Source: Luzula sylvatica (lineage: Eukaryota > Streptophyta > Magnoliopsida > Poales > Juncaceae). Taken from it: a stretch of DNA of 64,000 nucleotides. This document shows positions 20,764 to 32,699 of this stretch, one piece after another; positions within the stretch are counted from its first letter, which is position 1; each line of letters starts with the position of its first letter. Below the pieces are notes generated by a model. The model ran no database searches. It was not told the DNA's origin and saw only the letters and a program-made list of their open reading frames with translations. Location: NCBI GenBank assembly GCA_946800325.1, contig OX326958.1, positions 63,716,366-63,780,365 on the forward strand, read 5' to 3'. The translations under genes and the position numbers were made by a program.

Positions 20764-23490
20764 GGAGCCTATATAACTTGTACAAGCAAAACTCATTTTT
20801 TGCTTGTAAAGTCTTAGCCGTCGGATTTACTCTTGAGATCTGTGCAACTTAATGAAGAAACACTCCATCTAAACAGGTTTCTTCTCCGTTTTCTTTTCCT
20901 TCTATTTCTGTTCGTGAGCTTCCTCTCTCAGTTTCAGCGCACACCTCGTCTCTCCAACAGAGATTTCTCCCTCGATTCGATCCCTCCTCTTTCTGCCCAT
21001 TGAGTTGCTCTCTCAGTCTTTTCTCCTCTGGATGCATCACATGTCGGAGTTGAAGATGGTATGCGAGTCTTGACAAGCCAGACAAGCCATCTCAGCAATA
21101 CGTCCATCTCATCCTAGTACGCGACGTGCAAGCGGTATCAACAACGCGCCTGGCTCAATTCCATGTGCTCGCGAGCTAGATCAGGTTACTACAGGTTAGG
21201 GTATTATTTTTTCGGTTTATTTGGGCTTGATTCAGTGCTGATTCACTGAATCGTTGTTATTTTTTCAATTCAGAGTCTAATTATGTCTGAATTGGGCTAA
21301 TTGTTTTGATTAGATCTGATCTTTTCCAATTATGTTTCTAATTAGTTCTGAATAAAATGTTAGTTTAGTTTAGGATAATTTTGCAATAGTTGATTTTGTA
21401 TAATTTGATTTCTTAATTTTTTTGCATATATGGATGGTATTGGGGAATATAGGTAAAACTCGGAAGACAAGCCACACGTATGTCGTGTTCATATGATGCC
21501 TTGCTATTTTTGCAATTTCAGAATAATGCGAGGACATATTAGCGATTTGGACATAATGCGATGACATATTTGCGATTTGGGCATAATGCGAGGACATATT
21601 TGCGATTTGGGCATAATGTGAGGACATATTTGCGATTTGGGCATAATGCGGGGGCAGATTTGCAAGAACATGTTTGCAATTTCAGCTTAATCCAGGTACA
21701 AATTTGATTTCGGCATAATGCAAGGACATTTGTGATTTTGGCATAATTACATGGTCATAATTACAAGTTTGGCATAATGCAGGGATTTTTTTGCAAAAGA
21801 AGTATTGAACACGTTGAACTGGTACGGGGTGTTCATCTTATTGCAGAGATGGAATACGGGATGATGAACTAGTATGGGGAAGTTGAACCGATGCATCGAG
21901 TGACAAAAGACCATACCGAAATCGGTACCACAAGCGATTTTAATTAAGATACTTGTTCGGCCTGTTATAGCTCTTTCAATTGTAATTGGAATTTTAGGGT
22001 TGTAGTTGGATGTAAATGTGAATATGTTATCTCGAGAAATATGTATGATGAATTATGATAAAATTAGGAGGTTAGGGTTTAGGGTCGTACTTGAAAGTTC
22101 GTTAGTTAGGAGGGAATTAAATTACACATCCGGCAAGTACGATTGCAAGTCTCTTTGATCGACGTGAATGTGGTCGCGATTCCTAAGGTGTAAGATTAGG
22201 TTTAATTTTTCAACAGTAAGAGTAGGATTGAAGTTGGTTAGGTATTAGTATTGAGCTTAAAACAGATGAGCATTATAGGTAGAAGTATAGTATGGTCTTA
22301 TTAGCGATTGTTGATTGTATTTGAAGTGTGGTATTGTATTTTTTGGATATGAAGGAAAAATAATTATTATGATTTTGTAATTGGTACCACTTGATTATAT
22401 TGTACTTGATATTTAAACTTTAATTGGTACAGTATCAATTTAAGCAAATTAATATTATCTATAAACCAACATATACAAGTCTAAAATTGCTAATAAATCC
22501 TTGTACAATACAAATGCAACTAAGTCCCATAAATGCAAAATTACAAATAAGTTCAAACCAAACCATACAATTCTAATACAAATTCGGTACCGATACCGAT
22601 TTTTTACAACCTCAAATGTCAATGCGAGATCATAGTTAACACATGTTCCTTTTCCAACACACAAAAAAGCTTTTTGTCAGTCCTAAATCAGCCACAATAG
22701 AGATGGTGTCGCCTCAAATCATAATCAACCAAAAATGACGAAACTCTCTTACCTCCTCCGTGGCAAGCCCCAAATCAACCACCAAATATTCCAATAAGTC
22801 CTTAATCAACCACCAAATACTTCAATAAGCTCTTAATCAACCACCAATCATCCAAATATGTAAAAATCAGCCCAATCATGTCAATATAGCACCACAAATA
22901 CTGCTATTACACCCAATTAGGCCGAATCAAGACTTTCGAAATTCAATCGAGCCTCACGTAACTCTAAAACTACATATCAAAAGAAAAACTATACTGTAAA
23001 AATCACAAATATGGAGTTCACGGTGGAGAGGGAGATGGTGCCCCGCCCTTAGAACGAGAAAGATGGCGAACAAGATAAAGGAAGAAAGGAGCTCTTTTCG
23101 TCAGCCTCCATTTTTAAGTCACTTGCATACGCCTTGAGAGTTTTGGCGAACCAGATAGAGGAAGAGAGAAGCTCTATTCTATTCAGCAGCCGTCACTTGC
23201 ATATGCCTTGAGAGTTTGGGCTAGCCAAATATCTTGCATCTGCCTTGGAAGTTTTGGCGAACAAGATGGAGGAAGAAGAGCTGCCTTCAGAGTTTAGGAG
23301 AGATGAGTTGTGCGTTGAAACCGAGAGAGAAATCTTACGAACGGAAACAGAAGGAAAAGAAAACGGAGAAGAAACTGTTTAGTTGAAGTGTTTCTTCGTC
23401 AAGTTGCACATATCTCAAGAGTAAATCCGACGGCTAAGCCTTTACAAGCAAAAAATGAGTTTTGCTTGTACAAGCTATATAGGCTCCCTC
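20761..23490. mobile_element. Mutator-like non-autonomous element with long TIRs
   Basis: Starts gagggagcctatataact and ends with its inverse; the inverted repeats can be followed inward for about 180 bases each, including a gtcggatttactcttgaga block and a gtttcttctccg block. Long TIRs of this sort are typical of Mutator-like elements and of Pack-MULEs. Both ends lie in TA microsatellite, so the 9-11-bp target duplication cannot be read. No transposase or recognisable captured gene between; the interior has a 30-bp tandem repeat and AT-rich DNA. Confidence 0.75.
21523..21672. repeat. 30-bp minisatellite, five units
   Basis: Units start at 21523, 21553, 21583, 21613 and 21643; consensus begins ataatgcgaggacatatt and ends gcgatttgggc. 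Decayed half-units continue to about 21790. It lies within the long-TIR element. Confidence 0.95.
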
Positions 23491-23503
23491 ATATATATAT
23501 ATA

Positions 23504-23781
23504 GGGAGGCTAAACTACTTAATTAAGTACCAACATTTTGGTACTTAATGTTTTTTCACCATTGAATTTGTGCATTTAATTATGTGAACAAACTTTCATG
23601 ATCATCATGAAAAACACAAATCTCAATGCAAATTCATTGGTGAAAAAACATTAAGTACCAAAATGTATTATGTGCACAAACTTTCATGATCATCATGAAA
23701 AACACAAATCTCAATGCAAATTTATTGGTGAAAAAACATTAAGTATCAAAATGTTGATACTTAATTAAGTAGTTTAGCCTC

Positions 23782-23783
<2 letters not shown>
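23504..23783. mobile_element. Foldback MITE (GGGAGGCTAAACTACTTAAT)
   Basis: Almost the whole element folds on itself: left gggaggctaaactacttaat, right its inverse ending agcctccc, with tactt/aagta palindromes inside. A direct repeat (cacaaactttcatgatcatc) occurs in it twice. No coding capacity. The TA and CA microsatellites on both sides hide any target duplication. Confidence 0.8.

Positions 23784-23784
<1 letters not shown>

Positions 23785-23868
<84 letters not shown>
23785..23868. repeat. (CA)n(TA)n microsatellite
   Basis: CA dinucleotides followed by TA dinucleotides without interruption, between a MITE and a TIR-like ggggccggttccgttgagat start. Confidence 0.95.
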
Positions 23869-23871
<3 letters not shown>

Positions 23872-24310
23872 GGCCGGTTCCGTTGAGATCTTATTTCGAG
23901 TCCTTATTTCGAGTCCGGATCTGATTTAGATCAGATGAGTGGCTGATATTTATTGTCAAATAAAATTTTGCACACTGTCCATTTTTCTGTCCGAGATGAG
24001 TGGATGATATTTAATTTTCTTGTCCGATTCATGACCTTTCCAAAACAGTTCCATTTTACTATATTTCCATGTTTACACAACACGTGTTTCCAATTCCATT
24101 TGTCTCTTTTCATTTTTCTTTGTTGCTCTTTCTTGCACCAGAGAATAGGGGATCTGCAGATAAATGTTTTTACTAAGTAATTGTTTGTATAATTTATTGA
24201 CCAATTAACCAAGACTCTCTCTAAATAAACTCCGTCACTTGAACGCAATCGGTCTTTAATAAATAAGAAATATCGGTCTTTAATAAATAAGAAATTCAAA
24301 TTCAAATTGG
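23869..24310. other. Possible truncated TIR element
   Basis: Begins ggggccggttccgttgagat directly after the microsatellite, a form common for MITE ends; the matching inverse end was not found. An internal repeat (gatgagtgg..gatattta) occurs twice at 23933 and 23994, and aatcggtctttaataaataa twice near 24247-24293. No gene. Confidence 0.35.
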
Positions 24311-25079
24311 TATCATTATTAGGGAATAAATTAAATGAGTCTTTTGTATCAATTTACAAAATTACCAACTTAACAATTGTAAAAAAAATACAATAAAGTC
24401 CATGAAACTTTGAAATGTCATATAGATGCCATTCGTGTTCATTTACATTTCGTCATTCGTATACAATTCATTCTTTAATGTAACATTCGTACCAAACGAT
24501 GAGACCACAAATCAATCAATAAACAATTTCACTCATACAATTTATTGAATTTGTTATTACATTCAATTACAAAATTCATACATATTACAAATTGCATAAC
24601 CCTAAGCCTACCTAATTGAATTACAATTTTCCTAATCCTACTCCAATAATATCCACATCCAATTCATTTCGATATGTAGAGGAAACTTCTATCATAAATT
24701 CTTTTGATAAAATGACAGTTTAGGTAATAGTATAAATCTATCTTTTATCTTTTCATTTAATTCATTATTGAAGTTTTCTGATATTTCCTTTTTTTTCTTC
24801 AACTTAACCTTCCCAATTTACGGAGCTTTCTCACTCCTAACTGCCTCTTCACACTTTCTTTTCACATTTTTTTCTTTTCATAATTTAATTCTTCAATCTT
24901 GAACAATAACACTTTACAAATCTATACATTGCTCAAAAATATATAGTTCAATTTCTCAACAGACATTAGATGATTTTATTATGTTTCTCAATTCTGAAGA
25001 GTTGTTTTGCTCAAATGATTATTGAAATTTGGTTACACTTCAATATCAAATGCTATATTAATATATGAGTTTGGTGTCA
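24311..25079. other. AT-rich DNA, nothing recognised
   Basis: No open frame of note and no repeat boundary seen. Confidence 0.4.
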
Positions 25080-25084
25080 ATGAA

Positions 25085-25197
25085 TCCATAATTTAGTTGG
25101 TTGAGTGTGAGACATAAAAAATCATGTGTTGTGAGAGATTGATATTCGATCTTCATTGACAACAATGAATGAATGATATATGAACATTCTCCATTTA
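25085..25197 (+). mobile_element. SINE copy
   Basis: Matches the family in order: tagttggttgagtgtgagac (A-box area), aaaaatcatgtgttgtgaga, gatattcgatcttcattgac (B-box area), then attctccattta. Diverged; target duplication not identified. Confidence 0.6.
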
Positions 25198-26289
25198 TTA
25201 TTTAAAAAATAATATGAATTTTATAATGTTCATTTTACAAGAAACTTTCATCAACATAAATGATGAGTGATATTTCCAAAACAAAAAAGAGCAAAAACTA
25301 ACTAAATAAATATAATACACTAATGTAAATGTATAGATAACAGCTCGGCTGGTCATTCATGATGTTACTCTCTCGAGCGACTCCATATTCGAAGCTATGT
25401 TTGTGCTAGATTTGCCAAATTAATTAATTCTTAATTGGATCGTTAAATTATTCAAATTAGTCATCCTTAAAATTTACATCCATCAAGGATTGTTGGCTCG
25501 GCTTGTCATCGCAGTTTGTGTTGTCCTCGTCAACTTGGCTTGCAAATTGCAATGACTTTGTTTTCACATTTTCTAATAAATAACGTTTTATAGTTGTGTG
25601 ATTTAGACTAGTTCTTGATCAAGGTCATAGATAACCATTATAAATAGAAAATTGCTTAATTTCATTCCGGGCAACTAAATTTGTTGCGTAAACGAGGACT
25701 GCTAGGATTACCGAATTAAAATCTATGCCATCAACATGGGTTCTGTTTCCATTAAAAAAATGTCCACATGGACTGTTTTATAGTATGGATTGGAAATTCG
25801 AAAAATAATTCGAATTTTGACAATATTCCAAAAATAATTCGAAACTGGTTTAAAAAATTCGGTGATACCTTGTTTTAAAATTTCGATGAATTAATTAATT
25901 TATAAACAAACTTAGCCAAAAAAAAATCTGATAAAAGACCGGGTTTATAAAACCAGAATTTTCAATTCAAAATATGATATTTTTTTTCCAGATTTTACCA
26001 TAACATCCTCTATGTTCTAGTTAATATATTTAATTAACATGATAACTAGTACATATTAGATTTTAATTTAATACATAATTAATATTTATTCGAAGTTATA
26101 AATTTGAATCAATATTAACGAATTTTTAATGATATATTTTAGTTATCACGTTAATTAAATGTAATAGTTCAAATATGGGGAATACGACCGGTAAATTTTG
26201 GAGCAAAATAAAATTAAGAAAATTAAGAAAATTTGAAAAATAAAAATAAAATAAATATCATATTAAAAAAGTACCCCGTAACAGCTTCT
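25198..26289. other. Non-coding DNA with a shared block
   Basis: The piece 25490-25640 (cctcgtcaacttggcttg, then tagactagttcttgatc) resembles 20540-20590 and 32620-32730, so three copies of a longer low-copy segment exist here. The remainder is AT-rich and featureless. Confidence 0.35.
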
Positions 26290-26329
26290 CAACAACCGTC
26301 TAACCTTTAAAGCAAGAATTAAGGTATAA

Positions 26330-26617
26330 TTACTATGTAGAAAATGTACAATTTTGGATTTGTTTTAATGATAATGCTTGGTTAACTTGCGTGATCGGAC
26401 TAGTTCTTGACCAACACCAAAACCATTGGTTCATTATATAATATATACCTTAGTCTATCTATTTTTACTATGAATACTCCCAAATTGCCTAGAAAACTGA
26501 TAAAAAGAAACACAAAATCAAAATCCAATCTAATAAAAAAGTATAACAAAACCAAGAAAAAAGCCATGACTAAAGGAAATTTCTCAAAAGGAGCCAGCAA
26601 TATAACGCTGGTGTTTG
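26330..26617 (+). pseudogene. Relic of a WAK-like 5' end (promoter and first codons)
   Basis: Aligns with 61680-61955 upstream of and into WAK locus 3: ggttaacttgcgtgat, tagttcttgaccaacacca, ctatgaatact, cctagaaaactgac-like and aaatcaaaatccaatc occur in the same order. At the place of the start codon of locus 3 (atgccagtgtttgtt) it has acgctggtgtttgtt, so the ATG is lost. Similarity stops right after, at the hairpin 26618-26680. No downstream WAK exon follows. Confidence 0.7.
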
Positions 26618-26680
26618 TTATGACGCACCATAAGCACCGTTATGACAGTGCGCCATGACGATGTTTATGGTGCGTCATGA
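26618..26680. repeat. Inverted repeat (hairpin)
   Basis: ttatgacgcaccataa (26618-26633) pairs with ttatggtgcgtcatga (26665-26680) at 15 of 16 positions, with a 31-base loop; tgcgccatgacg variants occur in and after the loop. It begins where the WAK relic ends. Confidence 0.8.
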
Positions 26681-26699
26681 CGCACCATGACTCAAGGCA

Positions 26700-27598
26700 G
26701 TTTTAACTTTTGTTGTATTGATTTGAATATTTTCAACTTATTTTCTTGAATTTAATTATTCCAAAGACAAGTTTAGGGTTACCTATTGGATATTTGAGGT
26801 GATGATCTGATATATCAACTTGCGAAATCTTCAACTTGATCTTCGATGTTTTGATTCGTTATCGCCTTTGATCTTCCTTGTGCGTCTTGCTTCATCTTTT
26901 GATCATTTTGCGGGGTTCGTATTTTATCTCTACAAATGTCACTTACGCAAATTGTTTAGTTGTATCGACATTATTTTGAGATAATCAAACCCTAAAAAAT
27001 TTGAACCAACATGAACATGAAAAGATGCACATTGGAAGTTTCACACTGGAGCGTGGTGTGTTCTCTATATAAGGATAAGTTGTGTGGATCATTTGTACAG
27101 ACAATTCAGTACAATAATAAACAATTTCTCTCTCTCTCTCTCTCTCTACTTTCTTGTGTTATTTACCTTCCATTTATAATAAGCATATTAGTTTTAATAT
27201 TTATGTACTAATTTTACTGTTAATAAATATTTTTTACTGATAATATATTAATTTCAGTTTTAATATAATTTTTCAATTATAATATATTGTTTTTAATATT
27301 AATATAATATTTTTAAAATATATCAGTATACTGTTGTCGTTATCAATAATAATGAATTTATATAATACTCAATGTGTATATAATATTTTCAACATTAATA
27401 TACAGTATTCTTATGATGTTCAATTTTATTAACAAAGATGATTATGCAACTATGCTCAAGAATACAAAAGGTTATGATCTTGCTAAGCATATTTAATGTG
27501 TGATCTCATTTTCCAATGCACTTATGCACCCGTACCTATTCATTATTTCCGAAAAGAAAGTTAAAACATTAACATGTTGTATTTAACCTTCCTAAAAT
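26700..27598. other. Non-coding, with LTR-like promoter and (CT)n
   Basis: A TATA-like ctctatataagg at 27062 and a (CT) run at 27127-27148 resemble the U3/R region of a copia LTR, but no partner LTR, primer site or coding region was found, so a solo or broken LTR is just a possibility. Confidence 0.3.
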
Positions 27599-28060
27599 AT
27601 CCTCGTATGAATGAAGGGTGAGGATTTAATCTATCAAAAAAAAGATTGAAATTTTTGGTGTAGGAAAGAACAACTCCATAAATAAATATCCCCTTAACAA
27701 AATGATAATTATCAAAAACACCCATGACGAACCTGATACGTCACATACGTGCAGATCTTGACGTAAATCAAAGGCATTCGTTGATTCATCTTGTTATGGT
27801 GTTTCAAGACTCGGTTCACCGTCTAAATTACCCTCGTATGAATGAAGGGTGAGGATTTAATCTATCAAAAAGAAATTAAAATTTTTGGTGTAGGGAAGAA
27901 TAACTCCATAAATAAATACCTCCTTAACAAAATGATAATTATCAAAAACACCCTTGACGAACCTGATACGAGGTTGACGTAAATCAAAGGCATTCGTTGA
28001 TTCATCTTGTTATGGTGTTTCAAGACTCGGTTCACCGTCTCGGGCACGTACTCCAATACC
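27595..28060. repeat. Tandem duplication of about 235 bp
   Basis: Two units, each starting cctcgtatgaatgaagggtg (27599 and 27831) and running through aataaataaat, aacaaaatgataattatc, cctgatacg to cggttcaccgtct. The second unit lacks about 20 bases after cctgatacg and extends further into the kinase fragment. Confidence 0.9.
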
Positions 28061-28104
28061 AGATTCATGTACAGCTTGTCCTTTTCGGTCGTGGAGAAGA
28101 AGCA
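27973..28104 (-). pseudogene. Shaggy/GSK3-like kinase fragment
   Basis: Minus-strand codons read [20 protein letters not shown] then [20 protein letters not shown], which I recognise as the hinge region of plant shaggy-related (GSK3-type) kinases, with LVLEYVPE as the hinge. It covers about 44 residues, close to one exon of that gene family; there is no ATP-binding loop, catalytic loop or other exon. The last third of the fragment is also present in the first tandem unit at about 27771-27826. It is a captured or duplicated exon scrap without function as a kinase. Confidence 0.75.
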
Positions 28105-28199
28105 TTGTTCTAATACGATTTTGCCAAAGATTTTATAAGAACTTGAATAAGCCATAAGGAAGAGGGGCGCGCAGCGGGGACGAAGAATATGAATATGAT

Positions 28200-28719
28200 T
28201 TATAAGTATTAAGAACATGAATAAAAATACATAACGAATCTTGGTAAGTTCATAAAAATTAATTATGAATAAGTTAGATTAACCTTGCAAGTAATATTAC
28301 AAGTAAGATTTGACTACAATTATTATTTTAGATATGACAACATAAATTTTTAACAACAAAAATTATATGTCGTGAGAAGTTATAGATTCAAATCATGTCG
28401 ACTTTAATGGACGAAGGACAAACAAAACTTTTCCATTTATTCTAAAAATAAAAATAAAATAATAATTTGACTAACGGTACTAAAAATATATATCTAAGAA
28501 TAATTGTTTGAGTGCTATTATCTTAGTAAAGTATTATTAAAGAAAATAAGGTAGAACTCCACTATGAAAGCAACAGGATACAAGTTAAAAACTATATGTG
28601 GCCAAAAGTACTAACACATCATTTAGATATTTTTTAGTTAACAAGTCTATAATCTACCTTGCTTATTCAATCATCTGGCTCATTTTTGCTATATTTATTT
28701 TGCATGTGATTTGTTTGTA
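28200..28719. other. Non-coding segment related to 17.1 kb and 19.8-20.2 kb
   Basis: 28200-28350 resembles 17090-17260; 28355-28435 carries the 3' half of a decayed SINE (tatatgtcgtgagaagttat); 28540-28720 resembles 19820-20240 and is cut by the LTR element at actag. Confidence 0.45.
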
Positions 28720-28724
28720 ACTAG

Positions 28725-28986
28725 TGTTGGAGTAAATAAGTATAAATATATTAAAACTCAAAATATAATTGCTATTGTTAATTTATTTAATAGTTGTCAC
28801 TTAGAATTGCCACATTAGTTGTCCTAATTTATTTGACCATGAAATGTCTCCATACGTTTCGAAATTAATTTAAAGAAATTAATCACCTTGATTTGTAACA
28901 TCTAATTTAATATTTCATTTGTAACCTCTAATTAAATGGAATGTATATGTAACCTCATCCAGAGATTGGAAAAATATATATAGCAT

Positions 28987-29034
<48 letters not shown>

Positions 29035-29429
29035 GAGATGAGATCACAGAGAGACATTAGAATACTTATGATACATTAAATTAAAATATACTTATGTTTT
29101 CCAATAATCCCTTATAATTCTCAATATACTATTTTATATAAACGATATACTATTTTGAGTTGGATGTTGAAGAAGATTATCATCGGTTGTTCTCATGGAC
29201 GTTCCCTAAAGAACGACATTTCCGGATTATCTTGGGGCATTTTCAACAGTGTGCACGAACGGACGGAATAATGCCTAAGGACAGCGTTCACGCGATCCGG
29301 ATAAACGGTTTCAATTTTATTGTTATTATTTTATTTTATATTGATTTTGTATGTACCAATATTATAATTTATGTATTTTATTTTTTATCAATATCCCAAT
29401 ATACCGTTTTAATATATTTTGTTTCAACA
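28725..29429 (+). repeat. 5' LTR of the non-coding element
   Basis: Contains a (GA)n run at about 28991-29028, longer than in the 3' LTR, and an open stretch in the right half (29160-29471) that is repeated with changes in the other LTR. Confidence 0.9.
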
Positions 29430-31340
29430 TTCTTAGGCATTAAATCCGAATTTGGATATGATAAAGAATAAAACTTTTTATTGTTCATATATATATATAA
29501 ACTTTATATAGGTGTAGATCCAAACTATATTTACGGTTATTGTTTTCATGATTTTAATTATTTGATTTGTTTGTTTTGTTGGTAACAACTTATGAGCTAT
29601 CATGAAATGAAGAATCACATATGAGGACCTAAATAAAATACAGATTCAAGCAGACATGAAAATTTGGATTATGCATTTCGATGGAAAATCAACAACCACG
29701 TACACAAAATACCAGGCTTGTTTTCTTTTCCTTTTACGATTCAAATCAGTTAAAAATTAATATAGATACGATAAAAAAAAGATCTTATAATTATTAATAA
29801 CTTAGTGCACCTGTTAAGTCTAATACAATAAGGTTTATCACGTTTCTACGGTTATGTTAGTCATTAAATGCCTCATGAGTTAATTGGTCTGTATAAACAT
29901 GTGTAACCTTTCAATATCTCTTTTATTATAATATACATACCTTAGCTAATTAATTAATTGTATATAATAAGAAATTCATTAGGACAAATTCATGCTATTG
30001 ATTAAAGAAAACTAAATAAAAGTATTTCCATGAATTGTGGGGGTTACAAGATAATTTAAGACCAATTATATTATATATTAAATGCCAGAATTTATATGAC
30101 ATTGTAGTAATTAATGTAATCAATTCCGAGACAACAAAATAATAACACAAAATGGTTGCAGGGGTGAAATTATTTGGACTAAATACAATGATAATTGACA
30201 TATGTAAAATGAATCAATTATGTATATTTCTTCTAAAAGTTTTTTTTTAGTGTTTGTGTGGTTAGTATTATATTTGCAGGTATAATATAATCAAAGGCAA
30301 AGAACAAAGAACAAAGAAATGAAATCATTCCTTCATACTTCATGACAGGTCAAACATATATTAATTCTTGTATGATTAAGATATATAGTTAGAATTTATG
30401 ACAGTCATATATATAACTATTATGGAGTTATAACATATGCCAGCCAATCAAATTTTTAGTATGATCATATGATTATGAATATATCCATATTATACAACAC
30501 CTGATAATATATTTTATATTAAGATGTTAGTTGTGATTATCAATCATCTTCATGTTATATTATTTATACTAACAACTAACATTATTTGGAGAAAATTTTG
30601 TTTTGCAAGTTTTCATTGCAGGTAAATAAATAAATAAACTTGCATGCTCGAGCTAGAAGAAATATGATTTAGAAGATCAAATATAAGGATACATCGATCC
30701 TTAATTTTCATCGAGGGGGATAGGTTAAGCCCATAATTGATCTTCTTGCAGTGGTAACCCAACATCCGTGATAGGTGATCCCTTGAAGGATGTTCAATGG
30801 GTAATAACAAGCTGATAAGTTGGTCCAAATCATACAATTAGTTGGAGCACTGACTCCAAACCTATCCCTATGGTGAGTGTGATTGTGTAGTGGTAAAGGT
30901 TGAGCAAGTAACTCTTAATGAGTGTCGAGACGGTAATTTCCGCGAGATGTGACTCTACACACATCCCTGGTAGGAACTCACCTATATGAGAATGTTCGTA
31001 TATGGCCGCGGTGCGGGACATGGGTAAGTCCTTAGAATTCTTATGAAAAATCCAAGATATTTGTGTATGGCCAATAATAACGCACAACCCGTCGATGATA
31101 GTCTTCATGTTATGCGTGTGTAAGTGGAGTCTAGGTCAAAGGTATGAGTTCAAGACTTGGTTCACTCCGCTTCTTCTAGACAGAAGTTAACACACAAGGT
31201 GAAGTTCAAATTTTGTAAAATACTTACACATATGCATGATATAAACACCCAACTACTTATATTTTTAATTGAAATATATATTTATATAATAAAAATTAAA
31301 TGATTTTCAAACAATAATAATTTTGAGTTTTGTGGGGGAT
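29430..31340. other. Interior of the non-coding LTR element
   Basis: No gag, protease, integrase or reverse transcriptase in any frame. The 30680-31200 part is less AT-rich (ggtaatttccgcgagatgtg, atggccgcggtgcggg) and may be the conserved internal region used in packaging; this is a guess. Confidence 0.5.
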
Positions 31341-32018
31341 TGTTGGAGTAAATAAATATAAATATATTAAAACTCAAAATATAATTGCTATTGTTAATTT
31401 ATTTAATAGTTGCACTTAGAATTACCACATTAGTTGTCCTAATTTATTTGACCATGAAATGTCTCCATACGTTTAAAAATTAATTTCAAGAAATTAATCA
31501 CCTTGATTTGTAAATCTAATTTAATATTTCATTTGTAACCTCTAATTAAATGGAATGTATATGTAACCTCATCCAGAGATTGGAAATATATATATAGCAT
31601 ACAACGAGAGAGAGAGAGAGGATTGAGAGATGAGATCACAGACACATTAGAATACTTATGATACATTAAATTAAAATATACTTATGTTTTCCAATAATCC
31701 CTTATAATTCTCAATATACTATTTTATATAAACGATATACTATTTTGAGTTGGGTGTTGAAGAAGACTATCATCCGTTGTTCTCATGGACGTGCCCTAAA
31801 GAACGACATCCCCGGATTATCTTGGAACATTTTCAACAGTCTGCACGAACGGACGGAATAATGCCTAAGGACAACGTTCACGCAATCCGGGTAAACGGTT
31901 TAAATTTTATTGTATTATTTTATTTTATATTGCTTTTGTATGTACCAATATTATACTTTATGTATTTTATTCTTTATCAATATCCGAATATACCGTTTTA
32001 ATATATTTTGTTTCAACA
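31341..32018 (+). repeat. 3' LTR of the non-coding element
   Basis: Partner of 28725-29429 with the same ends, a shorter GA run (31605-31620) and scattered substitutions. Confidence 0.9.
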
Positions 32019-32420
32019 ACTAGGAACATAACTTGACATTGAAACTGTAGTAGGAGATCAATGAGACATTAGTTAAGATTTTTTTTTTTCAGTTTGAAAC
32101 ATAATCTTGTATTTTTGTTATATTTGTGACGATGATGGGTCTTCAAGTATCTAATCGTACTCACATAAAATATAAACTTTTTTTATTTATGTTTAAGATG
32201 TTTTATGTTTATTTAATAAAATTATTGATATTTGAATACATAATATTTAATATTTATGGAATTGTCACGAAAATAGTCATACTTCTCTTTTGCGAATTCG
32301 GATATGCGATATCCACTATACCCAACACGTTGCCCTCCGTCTCGATGTCCATACCTTCTTATTGCCTGCCTTTATCCTCCTTATAATTGCGACTCGGTTG
32401 TTTCTTGAGCGCCTTGTCCT

Positions 32421-32632
32421 TAATGTTGGTCGCTGTCGTTGTTTTTTCAAAATAAATACTTTGTGACAAATGTTACCTCAACTCATGCATCATGGTCGCC
32501 ATCGTTGCTTTTCCAAAACAACTTCTTTGTTACGAACGTTATCTCACATTCTCACCTCATGGGTCGTCGTCGTCATCGTTGCTTTCCGAAAATAACTTCT
32601 TTGTTGCAATGTTACCTCACCTCATAAATCGT
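32421..32632. repeat. Three-unit minisatellite, about 70-79 bp per unit
   Basis: Each unit has ggtcg(c/t)(c/t)(g/a)tcgttg, then ttt(t)cc(a/g)aaa, aacttctttgtta, and acctca. Units begin near 32421, 32489 and 32568. The related segment at 20470-20560 has one unit, so the array expanded here. Confidence 0.85.
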
Positions 32633-32699
32633 CCTTATACAATTTGGCTTTCAACGACTTTGGAAAGCCAAATGTTTTACTACTAGTCATAGAGACATT

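Larger units (their letters stand above)
28725..32018 (+). mobile_element. Non-coding LTR retrotransposon (LARD-like)
   Basis: Two LTRs of 705 and 678 bp, starting TGTTGGAGTAAATAA and ending CAACA, flanked by the 5-bp target duplication actag (28720-28724 and 32019-32023). The paralogous segment at about 20250 has the unoccupied site (aactaggaac). A purine tract gtggggga precedes the 3' LTR. The 1.9-kb interior has no gag or pol, so the element depends on proteins of a relative. No usual tRNA-Met primer site could be read after the 5' LTR. Parent superfamily undetermined. Confidence 0.9.

Noticed and set aside
21370..21627. Minus-strand repeat protein with repeated SSHYAQIANM
   Set aside because: It is only the translation of the 30-bp minisatellite in a transposon.
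21523..21672. CRISPR-like array
   Set aside because: The units are directly adjacent with no spacers and the context is plant nuclear DNA.
30830..31108. Gene in the LTR element interior
   Set aside because: A 92-codon minus-strand frame without recognisable content in an interior lacking any coding domain.
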